A DNA stretch of 64,000 nt from Pandoraea oxalativorans (GCF_000972785.3 NZ_CP011253.3:124001-188000); one strand, 5' to 3'. Counted from the first letter of the stretch, positions 9,876 to 20,586 are shown. The notes: generated by a model not told the origin, from the letters alone. Numbers and translations: made by a program.

Positions 9876-10838
9876 ATGGACCGTCTGCAATCGATGCGCG
9901 TTTTCGTCAAAGTGGCCGATAACGGGAGTTTCGCCCGTACGGCCGCCCAGATGGATTTGTCCGCCGCTGTGGTCACGCGGCACGTCGCAGAACTCGAATC
10001 GCATCTCGGCGTTCGCTTGCTCAACCGCACCACACGCAGCCTGTCGCTGACCGGCGCCGGTCAGGTGTATCTCGAGCGCTGCCGGCAGATCATCGACGAA
10101 GTCGACGAGGCCGATGCCCTCATCTCCAGTGCGTCACGTGACCCCAAAGGCACCTTGAAGGTCGTCGCGCCCGTGTCGTTCGGGCTGCGCAATCTCGCGC
10201 CGCTGGTCAAGAAGTATCAGGAACTGCACCCGAAGGTCGTGGTCGATCTCACGCTAACCGACAGGGCCGTCGATCTGGTCGAAGAGGGTTACGACTGCGG
10301 CATTCTGCTCACGCGCATGATCAACAGCGAAAGCCTGATTTCGCGTGTGCTCGCGGAGACGCGTGTCATGCTATGCGCCTCGCCCGCGTACATCGCCGAA
10401 CACGGTGAGCCGGTCACGCCGCAAGAACTGGGCGAGCACGGTGTGCTGGGCCTGCCCAGCGAGTTCTGGAGCGACGACCGCGTGTTTGCCGGCCCGGACG
10501 GTGAAGTGCGCGTGCGTGTGCAGAACAAGCTCATCTGCAACAACACGGCGCTGCTGCGTCAGTCGGTGTTGCTCGGGCATGGTATCGCGTTCCTGCCGTC
10601 GTACCTCGTGGGGAACGACGTGCGCGACGGCGATCTCGTGGCGCTGATGCGCAACTATTCGCAGACACCCATCGACGTCTCGCTCGTCTATCCGAGCCGC
10701 AAGTATCTGTCGGCAAAAACGCGTGGCTTCATCGATCTGACGGTCGAGTACTTCCGCCAGAACGAAGGTATTTCGGCCGCCGAGCGCTGGGTGCCGCCGA
10801 AGATGTCGACGAACGCTGCCACCGAAATTCAGACGTAA
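9876..10838 (+). CDS. LysR-family transcriptional regulator
   Basis: This 320-residue regulator has the N-terminal LysR winged helix-turn-helix (MDRLQSMRVFVKVADNGSFARTAAQ, then HVAELESHLGVRLLNRTTRSLSLT) and a C-terminal periplasmic-binding-like effector domain. It resembles the common CrgA/AaeR/DmlR-like subgroup that usually regulates metabolic or stress genes. The ATG at 9876 is preceded only by an A-rich aaacaac stretch. It is divergent from hemN and ends at a bidirectional terminator. Its target and ligand cannot be read from the context. Confidence 0.92.
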   Translation: MDRLQSMRVFVKVADNGSFARTAAQMDLSAAVVTRHVAELESHLGVRLLNRTTRSLSLTGAGQVYLERCRQIIDEVDEADALISSASRDPKGTLKVVAPVSFGLRNLAPLVKKYQELHPKVVVDLTLTDRAVDLVEEGYDCGILLTRMINSESLISRVLAETRVMLCASPAYIAEHGEPVTPQELGEHGVLGLPSEFWSDDRVFAGPDGEVRVRVQNKLICNNTALLRQSVLLGHGIAFLPSYLVGNDVRDGDLVALMRNYSQTPIDVSLVYPSRKYLSAKTRGFIDLTVEYFRQNEGISAAERWVPPKMSTNAATEIQT

Positions 10839-10877
10839 CGCAGCCTGACGCGACGTCAGCCGCTGGCGTCAGATGGC

Positions 10878-10912
10878 AAAACGGCCACTTCCGCGAGGAG
10901 GTGGCCGTTTTT
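10878..10912. terminator. Bidirectional terminator between lysR and topB
   Basis: An 11-bp stem (10878-10888 with 10901-10911) has A residues on the left and T residues on the right, so it can serve both convergent genes. Confidence 0.85.
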
Positions 10913-10963
10913 CTTTGCCTCGGTCCGATGAAGCCGTCGGGCTTCATCGCAGGCGTGACGCAC

Positions 10964-13672
10964 TTAGAACGGTGCGTCGTCTTCGTCGAAGGCGGCATCG
11001 TCGGACTTCGACGCTGCCTTCTTGGTCGCCGGTTTGGCCTTGGCCGTCGTCTTCTTGGCGGCCGCCTTCTTGGCCGGTGCCCTGGACGCTGCGGTCTTCG
11101 ACGCCGTCTTGCGTGCCGGCGTGGCCTTCTCGTCGCCTTCGTCACCCTTCGCGTCGCCGTCGCCGGTCTTCGCCGCGGTCTTCTTCGGGGCTTTCGCCTC
11201 GAACTCGAAGCCGATCTTGCCGTCCTTCTGTTTGGCCAGATACGCCTTGAACGTGCGACCGGTGCGCGACGACTTGAAGTTCGTCAGCAAGTCCGTCTTG
11301 CCCTCGGTGAGCAGCTTGTGGATCTGCTCGCGCGTGATTTCCTGCTGGAGAATCACCTTGCCCGACGTGAAGTCGCAAGTCTTCGGATTCGCTACGGCGT
11401 TTTCGCACACATAACGCATACCGTGCTCGAACACGCGAGCGTTGCACTTCGGACAATGGCCGACCGGTTCCTGACCCGTGAAGTCCGGGGCTTCGCCATC
11501 TTCGTCGCCGTTGTCCTGGCCGAAGTCGAATTCGAGCTTATAGCCCATTTCGTCATCCGGGGAGAGCTTGATGATGGCCGAGAACGGACGTCCCATCTTG
11601 CTGCGGAAGCCCGACAGCGGACCGATCGTCTTGTTCTGCAGCAGCTCTTCGACTTCCGGGATTTCGAACTGACGTCCGCCCGGGATCTTCGAGATCGAGA
11701 AGTTGCAGTTTGTGCAGGCGAAACGGCGGTAGTTTTCCTTGACCACACCGCCGCAGTGCGGACACGGCGTCGTGAGCGTCGCGTAATCGCCGGGGATGGT
11801 GTCGGAGTCGTATTCCTTCGCGCGCTTGACGATGGTCTGCGTCATTTGCGCGATTTCGTGCATGAACTCGTCACGCTTGAGGCCGCCGCGCTCGATCTGC
11901 GAGAGCTTGGCTTCCCATTCGCCCGTGAGTTCCGGCAGCGTGAGTTCGTCCACGCCCAGGCCGCGCAGGAGCGTCATCAACTGGAACGCCTTGGCCGTCG
12001 GATGCAGCTCGCGGCCTTCGCGCACGAGGTACTTTTCCGTCAGCAAGCCTTCGATGATGGCTGCCCGCGTGGCGGGTGTGCCCAGACCCTTACCCGCCAT
12101 CGCTTCGCGCAACTCGCCGTCTTCCACGAGCTTGCCCGCGCCTTCCATGGCGGAAAGCAGCGTCGCTTCGCTGTAGCGTGCGGGCGGCTTGGTCTGCAGA
12201 CCGACGGCCGCGACCTTGTCGACGCCGACCTTTTCGTCCTTGGCGACCGGCACGAGATTCGGCTGGTCTTCCTTGGTGTCCTTCGCGTCCTTGCCGTCGT
12301 CGGCGCCTTCCTTGCCGTAGATCGCAAGCCAACCGGCCTGCACAAGCACCTTGCCCTCAGTCTTGAAGTGATGACCGACCACTTCCGTGATGCGGGTCGT
12401 CACCTGATACTCGGCGGCCGGGAAGAACACCGCCAGGAAGCGCTTGACCACGAGGTCGTACAGCTTTTGCTCCGGCTCGGAGAGGTTCTTCGGCGCCTGC
12501 AGCGTCGGGATGATGGCGAAGTGATCGCTGATCTTGCTGTTGTCGAAGATCCGCTTGTTCGGCTTGACCCAGCCCTTGTTCAGGACCTGATTGGCGAACT
12601 GATGATAGTTGTTGCTCTCCTTGAGCACCGTCATCGTTTCCTTGACGGTCTCCAGGTAGTCTTCCGGCAGCGCACGGGCGTCGGTACGCGGGTACGTCAG
12701 CACCTTGTGCTTTTCGTACAGCGCCTGCGCCAGACCGAGCGTGTTCTTTGCGGAGAAACCGAAGCGGCTGTTCGCTTCGCGCTGCAAGCTGGTCAGATCG
12801 AACAGCAGCGGCGAGAGCTGGCTCGACGGCTTCGATTCTTCCGTAACGGTGCCGTGCTTGCCGCGCACTGCGGCGACGACCGACTCGGCGGCCGCTACGC
12901 TCCACAGACGCGAATCGCGCTGCTCGGGATCGAATTCGTTGCGCTTGAAATTCGGGTCGAACCAGCGGCCTTCGTAGAAGCCCGCTGCAGCGACGAACTC
13001 GGCTTTGACTTCCCAATAGTCGCGCGACACGAACTTGCGAATCTTCTCTTCGCGCTCGACCACGATCGACAGCGTCGGCGTCTGCACGCGACCGACCGTC
13101 GTCAGGAAGAAGCCGCCGCCCTTGCTGTTGAACGCCGTCATGGCGCGCGTGCCATTGATGCCGACCAACCAGTCGGCTTCGGCACGGCTGCGCGCAGCGT
13201 CGGCCAGCGGGAGCATGTCTTCGTCGGTGCGCAGACGCTTGAAGCCGTCGCGAATCGATTGTGGCGTCATCGACTGAAGCCACAGGCGCTGGACCGGTTG
13301 CTTGGCCTTCGCGTGCTGCGCGATCAGACGGAAAATCAGTTCCCCTTCACGTCCCGCGTCACAGGCGTTGATCAGGACATCGATGTCCTTGCGCTTGATG
13401 AGACGGGTGAGCACCTTCAGACGCGACTCGCTCTTGGCGATCGGCTTGAGGTCGAAGTGCGGGGGAATCACGGGAAGGTTGGCGAAGCTCCACTTGCCGC
13501 GTTTGACTTCATAGTCTTCCGGCGCGCCGATTTCGACGAGGTGGCCAACCGCCGACGAGACGACGTAATCGTCGCTCTCGAAGTACTCGTCATGCTTGGT
13601 AAAGCCGCCCAGCGCCCGCGCGATGTCATTCGCGACGGACGGTTTCTCGGCAATGATCAGAGCTTTTGACAT
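10964..13672 (-). CDS. topB: DNA topoisomerase III
   Basis: This type IA topoisomerase relaxes and decatenates DNA through a 5'-phosphotyrosine link. The 902-residue protein starts with the Toprim strand SKALIIAEKPSVANDIA, has the acidic Toprim motif NACDAGREGELIF, and the catalytic tyrosine at about residue 327 in TYPRTDARALPEDY. Two zinc-ribbon-like segments follow (CPHCGGVVKENYRRF..CTNC and CPKCNARVF), then a Lys/Ala-rich tail that probably adds DNA affinity. It is longer than E. coli TopB (about 650) because of this C-terminal part, as is common in Burkholderiales. The start at 13672 matches the conserved N-terminus. An AT-rich inverted repeat (ttggct 13715-13720, agccaa 13732-13737) lies in its promoter region. 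Confidence 0.95.
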   Translation of the reverse strand: MSKALIIAEKPSVANDIARALGGFTKHDEYFESDDYVVSSAVGHLVEIGAPEDYEVKRGKWSFANLPVIPPHFDLKPIAKSESRLKVLTRLIKRKDIDVLINACDAGREGELIFRLIAQHAKAKQPVQRLWLQSMTPQSIRDGFKRLRTDEDMLPLADAARSRAEADWLVGINGTRAMTAFNSKGGGFFLTTVGRVQTPTLSIVVEREEKIRKFVSRDYWEVKAEFVAAAGFYEGRWFDPNFKRNEFDPEQRDSRLWSVAAAESVVAAVRGKHGTVTEESKPSSQLSPLLFDLTSLQREANSRFGFSAKNTLGLAQALYEKHKVLTYPRTDARALPEDYLETVKETMTVLKESNNYHQFANQVLNKGWVKPNKRIFDNSKISDHFAIIPTLQAPKNLSEPEQKLYDLVVKRFLAVFFPAAEYQVTTRITEVVGHHFKTEGKVLVQAGWLAIYGKEGADDGKDAKDTKEDQPNLVPVAKDEKVGVDKVAAVGLQTKPPARYSEATLLSAMEGAGKLVEDGELREAMAGKGLGTPATRAAIIEGLLTEKYLVREGRELHPTAKAFQLMTLLRGLGVDELTLPELTGEWEAKLSQIERGGLKRDEFMHEIAQMTQTIVKRAKEYDSDTIPGDYATLTTPCPHCGGVVKENYRRFACTNCNFSISKIPGGRQFEIPEVEELLQNKTIGPLSGFRSKMGRPFSAIIKLSPDDEMGYKLEFDFGQDNGDEDGEAPDFTGQEPVGHCPKCNARVFEHGMRYVCENAVANPKTCDFTSGKVILQQEITREQIHKLLTEGKTDLLTNFKSSRTGRTFKAYLAKQKDGKIGFEFEAKAPKKTAAKTGDGDAKGDEGDEKATPARKTASKTAASRAPAKKAAAKKTTAKAKPATKKAASKSDDAAFDEDDAPF

Positions 13673-13833
13673 GACGTTAGGTAATGTTGAGGGGGTGTCG
13701 CCAAGCGACATTCGTTGGCTTTATAACATATAGCCAATCCGGCGTTGCCGTCGGATCGGGCACAAGGCGTGCCTGAAAGCGGCACATCATAAGCGCGTCG
13801 CAAGCCGTCGGCAAGGGTGGGCCCGACGCGGGC

Positions 13834-14223
13834 TCACGCGGCCCGCAGATGCTCGCGCAGCGCGGGGGCCGCGACCGTGGCGTTGCCCAGTACGTCGGCG
13901 TCGAGCATGCGCTCGAGAATCCCGATGGCCGGCAGCACCGGGCCGAAGAAGCGGGCCTGACCGGGCGATTGCGGTGCGTCCTGAACCAGCAACGTCGGGA
14001 AATTCTCGATGTCGTGGTCGTCGAGCCAGTCGGCGTGCGTTTCGATATCCACCCAGACGAAACATAGCTCCGGGTGCTTCGCGGCCAGTTGCTCGAAGGT
14101 TTGCGCGTATTCGCGGCAGGTGCCGCACCACGCCGCGCACAGACAGGCCACGAGACGCGTGTTGCCCCCGGCCAGCGCGGCAGCCAGTGCAGTACGGTCG
14201 GCGACGGGATCGAAAACGGGCAT
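13834..14223 (-). CDS. Thioredoxin-like protein
   Basis: This 129-residue cytoplasmic protein has a thioredoxin fold with the active site WCGTC (in CAAWCGTCREYAQTF) and the cis-proline region ENFPTLLV. No signal peptide is visible. Members of this family reduce protein disulfides; the partner is unknown. It lies on the minus strand between dprA and topB (intergenic 161 bases to topB), and is likely transcribed with or after dprA. Confidence 0.88.
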   Translation of the reverse strand: MPVFDPVADRTALAAALAGGNTRLVACLCAAWCGTCREYAQTFEQLAAKHPELCFVWVDIETHADWLDDHDIENFPTLLVQDAPQSPGQARFFGPVLPAIGILERMLDADVLGNATVAAPALREHLRAA

Positions 14224-14315
14224 GGTGTCGGTGATATCGGTTGCTGTGTTTGGGGGGGACGGACGGATGCGCGATGTTCGACCCTCGTGGCTGGACTTCG
14301 GTGGGCCGGAATCGG

Positions 14316-14357
14316 TCAGCCAGAGTCAGTCAGCCAGAGTCAGTCAGCCAAAGTCAG
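14316..14357. repeat. Tandem 14-bp repeat, three copies
   Basis: The unit tcagccagagtcag occurs three times in a row at 14316-14329, 14330-14343 and 14344-14357 (last copy one mismatch). It overlaps the last codons and stop of dprA, so copy-number change could alter the DprA C-terminus. Confidence 0.85.
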
Positions 14358-15794
14358 TCGACCGAACCGGCCGCCCGGCAGACGGGCGACATGGCCGCCG
14401 AGTTCCAGTGCGCCCAGTTGCGCCAGCACGTCGGCAATCGCAAGGCCGGTGCGCTCGCAGAGGGTGTCCGCGTTGACGGGATCATACCCCAGCGCATCGA
14501 GAACCGCTGCCGTGCCCCCCGGGCCGTTTGTCGGTCCGACTGTGCTCACGTCCGCCTCTACCTTTACCTCGGGCGGCTTCCGGCTAACGTGGGCACCCGG
14601 CAGCGGGGGCGCCGCGTCATTGCCGCCTTGAGCGCTCCGTTTGCCGTGATCCGGCGTTTCGCTACCCGCCCGGGCGGGTGAGGGGCGGGGCCGACGCTTG
14701 CGCTCGCCACGCACGGGGTGTGCCGGGGCGGACGGCGTCATGCCGAGGGCTTCCAGCACATCGTCCGGCGAAGCGACGAGGGTGGCCCCGTCCCGTATGA
14801 GTACGTGGCAGCCCTGACTGTGCGGCGAGTGGATCGATCCGGGGACGGCGAGGACGTCACGTCCCAGTTCACCGGCAAGGCGCGCTGTGATGAGGGAGCC
14901 GGAGTGCGTGGTCGCTTCGACAACGACCGTACACCGGGCGAGTGCCGCGATCAGCCGGTTACGGCGGGGGAAATGCTCGGGCCGGGGCGGTGTGCCGATC
15001 GGAAACGCGGACAGCATCAGGCCCCGTTCGGCGATCTGTTCGGCCAGTGCGCGATGGTGCGTTGGGTAGACGATGTCCGCGCCGGTGCCGACGATCGCCC
15101 ACGTGCCCCCGCACGTCTTCAGTGCGCCTTCATGGGCGGCCGCGTCGATCCCGGCGGCAAGCCCCGACACGATGGCGACGCCGGCGTCCCCCAGCACCCG
15201 GGCGAAGCGCCTTGCGTCGTCGCGTCCCTGTGCCGAGGCGCGACGGCTGCCGACAATGGCCACGGCCCGCTCGCCGCCGTCCCCCGACCGGTTGGCCAGT
15301 GTCGCGTCTCCCCGGCAGTACAGGATCGGTGGTGGATCTCCGAGCGTGAGCAACGCGCGCGGATAGGCGGTTTCGGACAAAGTGACGACGGCGCATCCCG
15401 GTCGACCCGCCCATTCGAGCGTAGTGGCGATTTGCGTCGACAATTCGGCAGACGTGCGCGCCAGCAACCGTCCGACGACATCGACCGGCACCACGTCGGA
15501 CAACGCACCGCGCGAGGCTGTGAAGATCGCGCTGGGCGGACCGAAGGCGGCCAGCAGACGTCGGACGGCCGCTGGCGGCACGCCCGGTGTGTGGCACAGG
15601 CGCAACCAGTCGTTGATTTCCTCCCGGTCCGCACCGATCCGTTCAACGGGGCGCGTCACCCCGAAGTGAGCGCAATGCTCGTTCTCCGACGTACGGGAAT
15701 GGCTCGTGAGGCAGGCGGGACGGGCGTCACGGGTGGCAGGGGGCGCGTCGGCCGCCAGCGTCGAAGATAGCGCTATGCTAAAATTTTTCATCAT
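14340..15794 (-). CDS. dprA: DNA processing protein DprA
   Basis: DprA binds incoming single-stranded DNA and loads RecA during natural transformation. The Rossmann-like core is clear: AIVGSRRASAQGRDDARRFA, IVSGLAAGIDAAAHEGAL and the AIVGTGADIVYP segment; a C-terminal winged-helix-like domain (DALGYDPVNADTLCERTGL) follows a basic, low-complexity linker. The start is uncertain: the widest frame opens at 15845 and adjacent Met codons occur at 15794 and 15791, but this stretch is AT-rich and may be the def promoter, so a non-ATG start further in is possible. The last residues are encoded by a 14-bp tandem repeat. Confidence 0.9.
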   Translation of the reverse strand: MMKNFSIALSSTLAADAPPATRDARPACLTSHSRTSENEHCAHFGVTRPVERIGADREEINDWLRLCHTPGVPPAAVRRLLAAFGPPSAIFTASRGALSDVVPVDVVGRLLARTSAELSTQIATTLEWAGRPGCAVVTLSETAYPRALLTLGDPPPILYCRGDATLANRSGDGGERAVAIVGSRRASAQGRDDARRFARVLGDAGVAIVSGLAAGIDAAAHEGALKTCGGTWAIVGTGADIVYPTHHRALAEQIAERGLMLSAFPIGTPPRPEHFPRRNRLIAALARCTVVVEATTHSGSLITARLAGELGRDVLAVPGSIHSPHSQGCHVLIRDGATLVASPDDVLEALGMTPSAPAHPVRGERKRRPRPSPARAGSETPDHGKRSAQGGNDAAPPLPGAHVSRKPPEVKVEADVSTVGPTNGPGGTAAVLDALGYDPVNADTLCERTGLAIADVLAQLGALELGGHVARLPGGRFGRLTLAD

Positions 15795-15923
15795 CCGGTA
15801 AGCATTGACCGGGGGGCCAGAGCAAACGGGGCGCGCGACAGACATCGCCGTACGCCTGCGTGATCACACGATTTTGCGTGTGCGCCGGTCTGCAGGGCAA
15901 TGCGGCGAATTCCCGTTTTCATC

Positions 15924-16427
15924 ATGGCATTACTGACAATTCTTCAATATCCCGATCCGCGTCTGCACAAGGTGGCCAAGCCGGTCATCGAGGTGGACGA
16001 CCGGATTCGTCAACTCGTCAAGGACATGGCCGAGACCATGTACGACGCCCCCGGCATCGGCCTCGCGGCCACGCAGGTCGACGTCCACGAGCAAGTTATC
16101 GTGATGGACCTCTCGGAAACGCGCGACGAACTGCGCGTGTTCATCAATCCGAAGATCGTGTGGCGTAGCGACGAGCAAAAGGTCTACGAAGAGGGTTGCC
16201 TCTCCGTGCCGGGCATTTACGACGAAGTCGAGCGCGCGGATCGTGTGCGCGTCGAAGCGCTTAACGAGAAGGGCGAGAAGTTCGTCATCGACGCAGACGA
16301 TCTGCTCGCCGTGTGCATTCAGCACGAGATGGATCACCTCAAGGGACGCGTGTTCGTCGAGTACCTTTCGCCGCTCAAGCGCAACCGTATCAAGGCGAAG
16401 ATGAAGAAACAGGCCGAACGCGCCTGA
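15924..16427 (+). CDS. def: Peptide deformylase
   Basis: This metalloenzyme removes the N-formyl group from nascent proteins. The 167-residue product has all three family motifs: [17 protein letters not shown] (metal-binding Cys) and HEMDHLKG (HExxH). The ATG at 15924 gives the normal N-terminus [14 protein letters not shown]; the frame opens 24 bases earlier. It is divergent from dprA. def is usually adjacent to fmt, but here a membrane glycosyltransferase gene lies between them. Confidence 0.96.
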   Translation: MALLTILQYPDPRLHKVAKPVIEVDDRIRQLVKDMAETMYDAPGIGLAATQVDVHEQVIVMDLSETRDELRVFINPKIVWRSDEQKVYEEGCLSVPGIYDEVERADRVRVEALNEKGEKFVIDADDLLAVCIQHEMDHLKGRVFVEYLSPLKRNRIKAKMKKQAERA

Positions 16428-16465
16428 TCGCCGCGGCGCACCTCATCGGCCGCGTGCCATCAGGT

Positions 16466-16495
16466 TTGGGCGCGCCCGGTAAAGTCCTCTATACT
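16466..16495 (+). promoter_or_regulatory. Possible sigma70 promoter for the ArnT-like gene
   Basis: ttgggc (16466-16471) and tatact (16490-16495) are separated by 18 bases, about 95 bases before the ATG at 16591. The match is moderate. Confidence 0.35.
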
Positions 16496-16590
16496 TGCAG
16501 CGCTCGCGGGCCATGCGCCCGCCTTGTGCTGCTGCGACGGGGCGTCTCGAACGTCTGCCGTCGGGCCAATCACCCCGACTGTCTGACGAG

Positions 16591-18381
16591 ATGTCCATCG
16601 CCACGCCTACGCCGCCTACGCCGTCTTCCCGTACCCGTTTTGTTTTCTGGCTGAGCGCCGCACTGCTGTTCGCGTTCCTGCTCGCGGGCCTGTTCGACCG
16701 CGACCCCTGGAAAGCCGACGAACCGTATTCGGTCGGTATGGTGCTCAACTTCTTCCGGGGGCACGATCTGATCGTGCCGCGCGTGGCAGCCGATCCGTTC
16801 GTCGAGAAGCCGCCCGTCATGTACTGGACGGGGGCCTTGTTCGCGCGTGCGACTTCCACTGTGCTGCCGGTGTTTCAGGGTGCGCAGTTCGCGGTGCTCG
16901 CGTGGCTCGTCATTGCCGTGATCTGCGTAGGACGTCTGGCGCAGCGCCTTTACGGCACCGACACCTTCAACTGGCTCGCGCCGATGCTCATGCTCGGCAG
17001 CTTCGGGGCCATCGAAAACATTCACAAACTCACGGCTGACGTGCCACAACTGGCCGGTGCCGCACTTGCGCTGGCGGCGCTCGCACGTCTGGCCCGGGTG
17101 GAGAATGCCGCGCGTTTGTGGGGGCTGCTCTTCGGTACGGGCGCTGGCATTGCGTTCCTCAGCAAAGGCTTGCTCGTGCCCGGTGTGCTGGGCCTCACCG
17201 CGCTGGCCGCCTTCCTGCTGCCCGCGTATCGCACGCGTCGTTACGCGGCGGCACTCGGCTGGGCGTTGCTCGCATCGCTGCCGTGGCTGATTGTCTGGCC
17301 GGTGCTGTTCTGGCACGCGTCCGAGCCGCTATTCATCGAGTGGTTCTGGGATAACAACTTCGGCCGGTTCTTCGGCTTTGTGCATCTCGGGGGCGAACGC
17401 AAGTCGTACTGGAACGACGTGACCAGCCTGCTTGGGTTGACCTTTCCGGCGGGCTGGCTCGCCGTAGGGGCGTTGATTTCGCAGTTGCGCCAAGGCGCGC
17501 GCGGACGTCTGCGACGCTTTGTCGGCGAACGCCCGGAACTCGCCATGCTGTGGCTCTACGCCGTGCTGTTTGTGTTGACGCTGGTGGTGTCGTCGGCCAT
17601 CCGCGATATCTATATGTTGTCGCTCTTCCCGGCCATCGCCGTGCTGGGCGCAGGCGTGCGTCTGCCGACGTGGCTGGAGAAGACGTGGTCGGGTGTGGCG
17701 CTGGTGCTCATGAGCGTGCTCGGCGTGTTCCTCTGGGTGCGCTGGGGGCTGCAATTGACCGGGAACGGACACGTCGCTGCGGGGCCGATCGGCAAATGGT
17801 TGCCGCTCGATTACGTGTTGCCGTTCTCGCCGGGCTTGTTCCTCGCAGGCCTCGTGATCGCGGCATTGTGGGTGACGGCCATCGTGCATCGCCGTGCGCT
17901 GGGCGCACTCGTATTCGGTTTCGCGGGGCTGATGTTCGTCTGGGGAACGCTCTCGACGCTGCTGCTGCCGTGGGTCAACGAAGCGCGCAGCTATCGCACG
18001 CCGTTCGCCGCATTGGACGAGGCGCTGTCGCAAGTGCCGCGGGCAACGAAAGCCATGAAGGCAACGAATTCGACGCAGGTCGGCACATCCGGAGCGAGCG
18101 CTTGCATCGGATCGTTCAACGTGGGCGAATCGGAGCGGGCCATGCTCGACTACTTCATCGACGTGCGTTCGGTGCAGCTCCCCAGTCTCGATGACGCTTC
18201 ACGCTGCGACACGCTGCTGGTGCTCGACAAGGCGGCGTCCCGCATCGCCGTGCCGGAAGCATGGCGCGAGATCTGGCAGGGTGGCCGCGCAGGCGACACG
18301 AACGAGCGTTTCCGGGCATTCGTGCCGGCCGCACCCGCCACGGCTTCCGCCGCTTCGGCGGCGCCCGTCACCGTTCAGTAA
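16591..18381 (+). CDS. ArnT-like (GT39/PMT family) membrane glycosyltransferase
   Basis: This 596-residue integral membrane protein has about 10-12 hydrophobic helices. Its N-terminal region has the family signature: an acidic pair after the first helix ([12 protein letters not shown]) and the EKPPVMYW segment, as in ArnT and other lipid-linked sugar transferases that use undecaprenyl- or dolichyl-phosphate sugars at the periplasmic face. A soluble C-terminal domain follows. The acceptor is not predictable; L-Ara4N addition to lipid A is only one option. The start at 16591 is preceded by gacgag only. It lies between def and fmt. Confidence 0.85.
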   Translation: MSIATPTPPTPSSRTRFVFWLSAALLFAFLLAGLFDRDPWKADEPYSVGMVLNFFRGHDLIVPRVAADPFVEKPPVMYWTGALFARATSTVLPVFQGAQFAVLAWLVIAVICVGRLAQRLYGTDTFNWLAPMLMLGSFGAIENIHKLTADVPQLAGAALALAALARLARVENAARLWGLLFGTGAGIAFLSKGLLVPGVLGLTALAAFLLPAYRTRRYAAALGWALLASLPWLIVWPVLFWHASEPLFIEWFWDNNFGRFFGFVHLGGERKSYWNDVTSLLGLTFPAGWLAVGALISQLRQGARGRLRRFVGERPELAMLWLYAVLFVLTLVVSSAIRDIYMLSLFPAIAVLGAGVRLPTWLEKTWSGVALVLMSVLGVFLWVRWGLQLTGNGHVAAGPIGKWLPLDYVLPFSPGLFLAGLVIAALWVTAIVHRRALGALVFGFAGLMFVWGTLSTLLLPWVNEARSYRTPFAALDEALSQVPRATKAMKATNSTQVGTSGASACIGSFNVGESERAMLDYFIDVRSVQLPSLDDASRCDTLLVLDKAASRIAVPEAWREIWQGGRAGDTNERFRAFVPAAPATASAASAAPVTVQ

Positions 18382-18476
18382 GTCGTCGCATCCGCCGGAC
18401 ACCCTCCGGCATTGCATCAGCATCACCGAGGCATTACGCCAGCACCCCGTCAGCACCCCGCAGGAGGAAGTCCATC

Positions 18477-19454
18477 ATGACGCTTCGCATCGTTTTCGCC
18501 GGTACACCGGAATTCGCACAAACCGCGCTCGCCGCCATCGATGCTGCTGGCTTCCCTGTGGAGTTGGTGCTCACTCAACCTGACCGTCCCGCTGGACGCG
18601 GTATGAAGCTGCAGGCGAGCCCCGTCAAACGCTACGCGCAGGAACACGGCATGCCGGTGGCGCAGCCGCCGTCGTTGCGCCGTCACGGCAAGTATCCGGA
18701 AGAAGCCGCAGCGGCCATTGAGCAATTGCGTGGACTCGCGCCCGACGTCATGGTGGTGGCGGCCTACGGCCTGATCCTGCCGCAGGAAGTGCTCGATCTG
18801 CCGCGCTACGGCTGTCTGAACATCCACGGCTCGCTGCTGCCTCGCTGGCGCGGCGCTGCGCCGATTCACCGTGCCATCGAGTCGGGCGACGCCGAGACCG
18901 GCATCACCATCATGCAGATGGACGCCGGACTCGACACCGGCGCGATGATTTCGCGCCAAGCCGAACCCATCGATCCCGAAGATACGACGGCGACGCTTCA
19001 CGACCGTATGGCGGCGCTGGGGGGGAAGATGATCGTCGAGGCGTTGCAGCGGCTCGCGCGAGACGGCCATCTGCCGTCCGAAGCGCAGCCCGAGGCGGGC
19101 GTCACGTATGCCGAAAAGATCGCCAAGCAGGAAGCGGTGCTCGACTGGCACAAGTCGGCCGAGACGCTGGCACGGCAGGTACGGGCGTTCGACCCATTCC
19201 CCGGTGCGCTGGGCACCCTGCACGACACGCCCGTTAAGCTCTGGCGCGCGAGCGCCGTGGCGGGCAAGCCGGGCAATGCCCCCGGCACGGTGCTCGAAGT
19301 GAGCGCTGACGCCATCGTCATCGCCTGCGGCGAAGGCGCGCTGCGCGTGACCGAGTGCCAGAAGCCGGGCGGCAAGCGCCTGCCGGTGCGGGAGTTCCTG
19401 GCGGGCTTTGCGCTGGCGACGGGCGACGTCTTTGCGGCTGGCGCGGCGAACTGA
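18477..19454 (+). CDS. fmt: Methionyl-tRNA formyltransferase
   Basis: Fmt formylates Met-tRNAi using 10-formyl-THF. The 325-residue protein has the N-terminal formyltransferase domain ([15 protein letters not shown], then the catalytic-loop signature [21 protein letters not shown]) and the C-terminal OB-like tRNA domain. The ATG at 18477 has a very good site, caggaggaag. It follows the ArnT-like gene by 95 bases and precedes htpX. Confidence 0.96.
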   Translation: MTLRIVFAGTPEFAQTALAAIDAAGFPVELVLTQPDRPAGRGMKLQASPVKRYAQEHGMPVAQPPSLRRHGKYPEEAAAAIEQLRGLAPDVMVVAAYGLILPQEVLDLPRYGCLNIHGSLLPRWRGAAPIHRAIESGDAETGITIMQMDAGLDTGAMISRQAEPIDPEDTTATLHDRMAALGGKMIVEALQRLARDGHLPSEAQPEAGVTYAEKIAKQEAVLDWHKSAETLARQVRAFDPFPGALGTLHDTPVKLWRASAVAGKPGNAPGTVLEVSADAIVIACGEGALRVTECQKPGGKRLPVREFLAGFALATGDVFAAGAAN

Positions 19455-19690
19455 GCTGCGCGTCCCGAGCCTTCCGACGGATTTTGGGCTGCGACGTTCC
19501 GGACATCAAAACAGCGCGAAAATGACGTAAAACGTCTTCGAAGTCGCGTGCAAACCCGGTGAACGTCTTAAAATTAGACGACACCGCCGCCAGGGACGTT
19601 GAATTTTCGGTCACCGACGCCATCTAACGCCCGAGGACACGCAAAGTGCGTGATCCATGAGGTCATCAAGGATTTGCAGAGGAGAACACT

Positions 19691-20551
19691 ATGTTCAATT
19701 GGATGAAGACCACCCTGCTGATGGCGGCCATCACCGCGTTGTTCATGGTGGTGGGCGGCATGATCGGCGGCAAGCAGGGCATGATGCTCGCGCTGGCGTT
19801 TGCGCTCGCAATGAATTTCTTCTCGTACTGGTTCTCGGACAAGATGGTGCTGCGCATGTACAACGCGCAGCAAGTCGACGAGACCAGCGCGCCGCAGTTT
19901 TACAACATGGTGCGGGAGTTGTCGCAGCGTGCGGGCCTGCCGATGCCGAAGGTCTATCTGATCAACGAGGACGCCCCGAATGCGTTCGCGACCGGCCGCA
20001 ATCCGGAGAACGCTGCGGTGGCCGCGACCACCGGTATTCTGCGCGTGCTCTCCGAGCGTGAGCTGCGTGGCGTGATGGCGCACGAGCTGGCCCACGTGAA
20101 GCATCGCGACATTCTCATCTCGACGATTTCCGCCACGATGGCCGGTGCGATTTCCGCGCTCGCCAACTTCGCCATGTTCTTCGGCGGACGCGACGAAAAC
20201 GGCCGTCCGGCCAATCCGATCGCCAGCATTGCCGTGGCGATTCTCGCGCCGCTGGCCGCCTCGCTGATCCAGATGGCAATCTCGCGCGCGCGTGAATTCG
20301 AAGCCGACCGTGGCGGCGCCGAGATCTCGGGCGACCCGCAGTCGCTCGCGATGGCGCTCGACAAGATTCATCGTTACGCGCAGGGGATTCCGTTCGATAC
20401 GGCCGAGCAGCACCCGGCCACGGCGCAGATGATGATCATGAACCCGCTCTCCGGCGGGCGGCTCGCGAACCTGTTCTCGACCCACCCGGCGACCGAAGAG
20501 CGCGTGGCGCGTCTGATGGAGATGGCCCGCACCGGCCAATACCCCGTCTGA
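19691..20551 (+). CDS. htpX: HtpX membrane zinc metalloprotease
   Basis: HtpX is a heat-shock-linked membrane protease that degrades misfolded membrane proteins. The 286-residue product has two N-terminal helices, the zinc motif [10 protein letters not shown] (HExxH, about residue 133), two further helices and the third ligand region REFEADRGG. An agagga-type ribosome site (about 19678-19684) precedes the ATG. The 236-base gap after fmt holds a short AT-rich palindrome (cgtct 19564-19568, agacg 19576-19580) that could be regulatory. Confidence 0.96.
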   Translation: MFNWMKTTLLMAAITALFMVVGGMIGGKQGMMLALAFALAMNFFSYWFSDKMVLRMYNAQQVDETSAPQFYNMVRELSQRAGLPMPKVYLINEDAPNAFATGRNPENAAVAATTGILRVLSERELRGVMAHELAHVKHRDILISTISATMAGAISALANFAMFFGGRDENGRPANPIASIAVAILAPLAASLIQMAISRAREFEADRGGAEISGDPQSLAMALDKIHRYAQGIPFDTAEQHPATAQMMIMNPLSGGRLANLFSTHPATEERVARLMEMARTGQYPV

Positions 20552-20586
20552 TATCCTGTCGGCCGACAGCCGTCCAGTTACCCTCC

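Noticed and set aside
10901..13669. Very long open frame on the + strand opposite topB
   Set aside because: It mirrors topB codon by codon, has no recognisable domain and is Arg-rich as expected for an antisense frame in GC-rich DNA.
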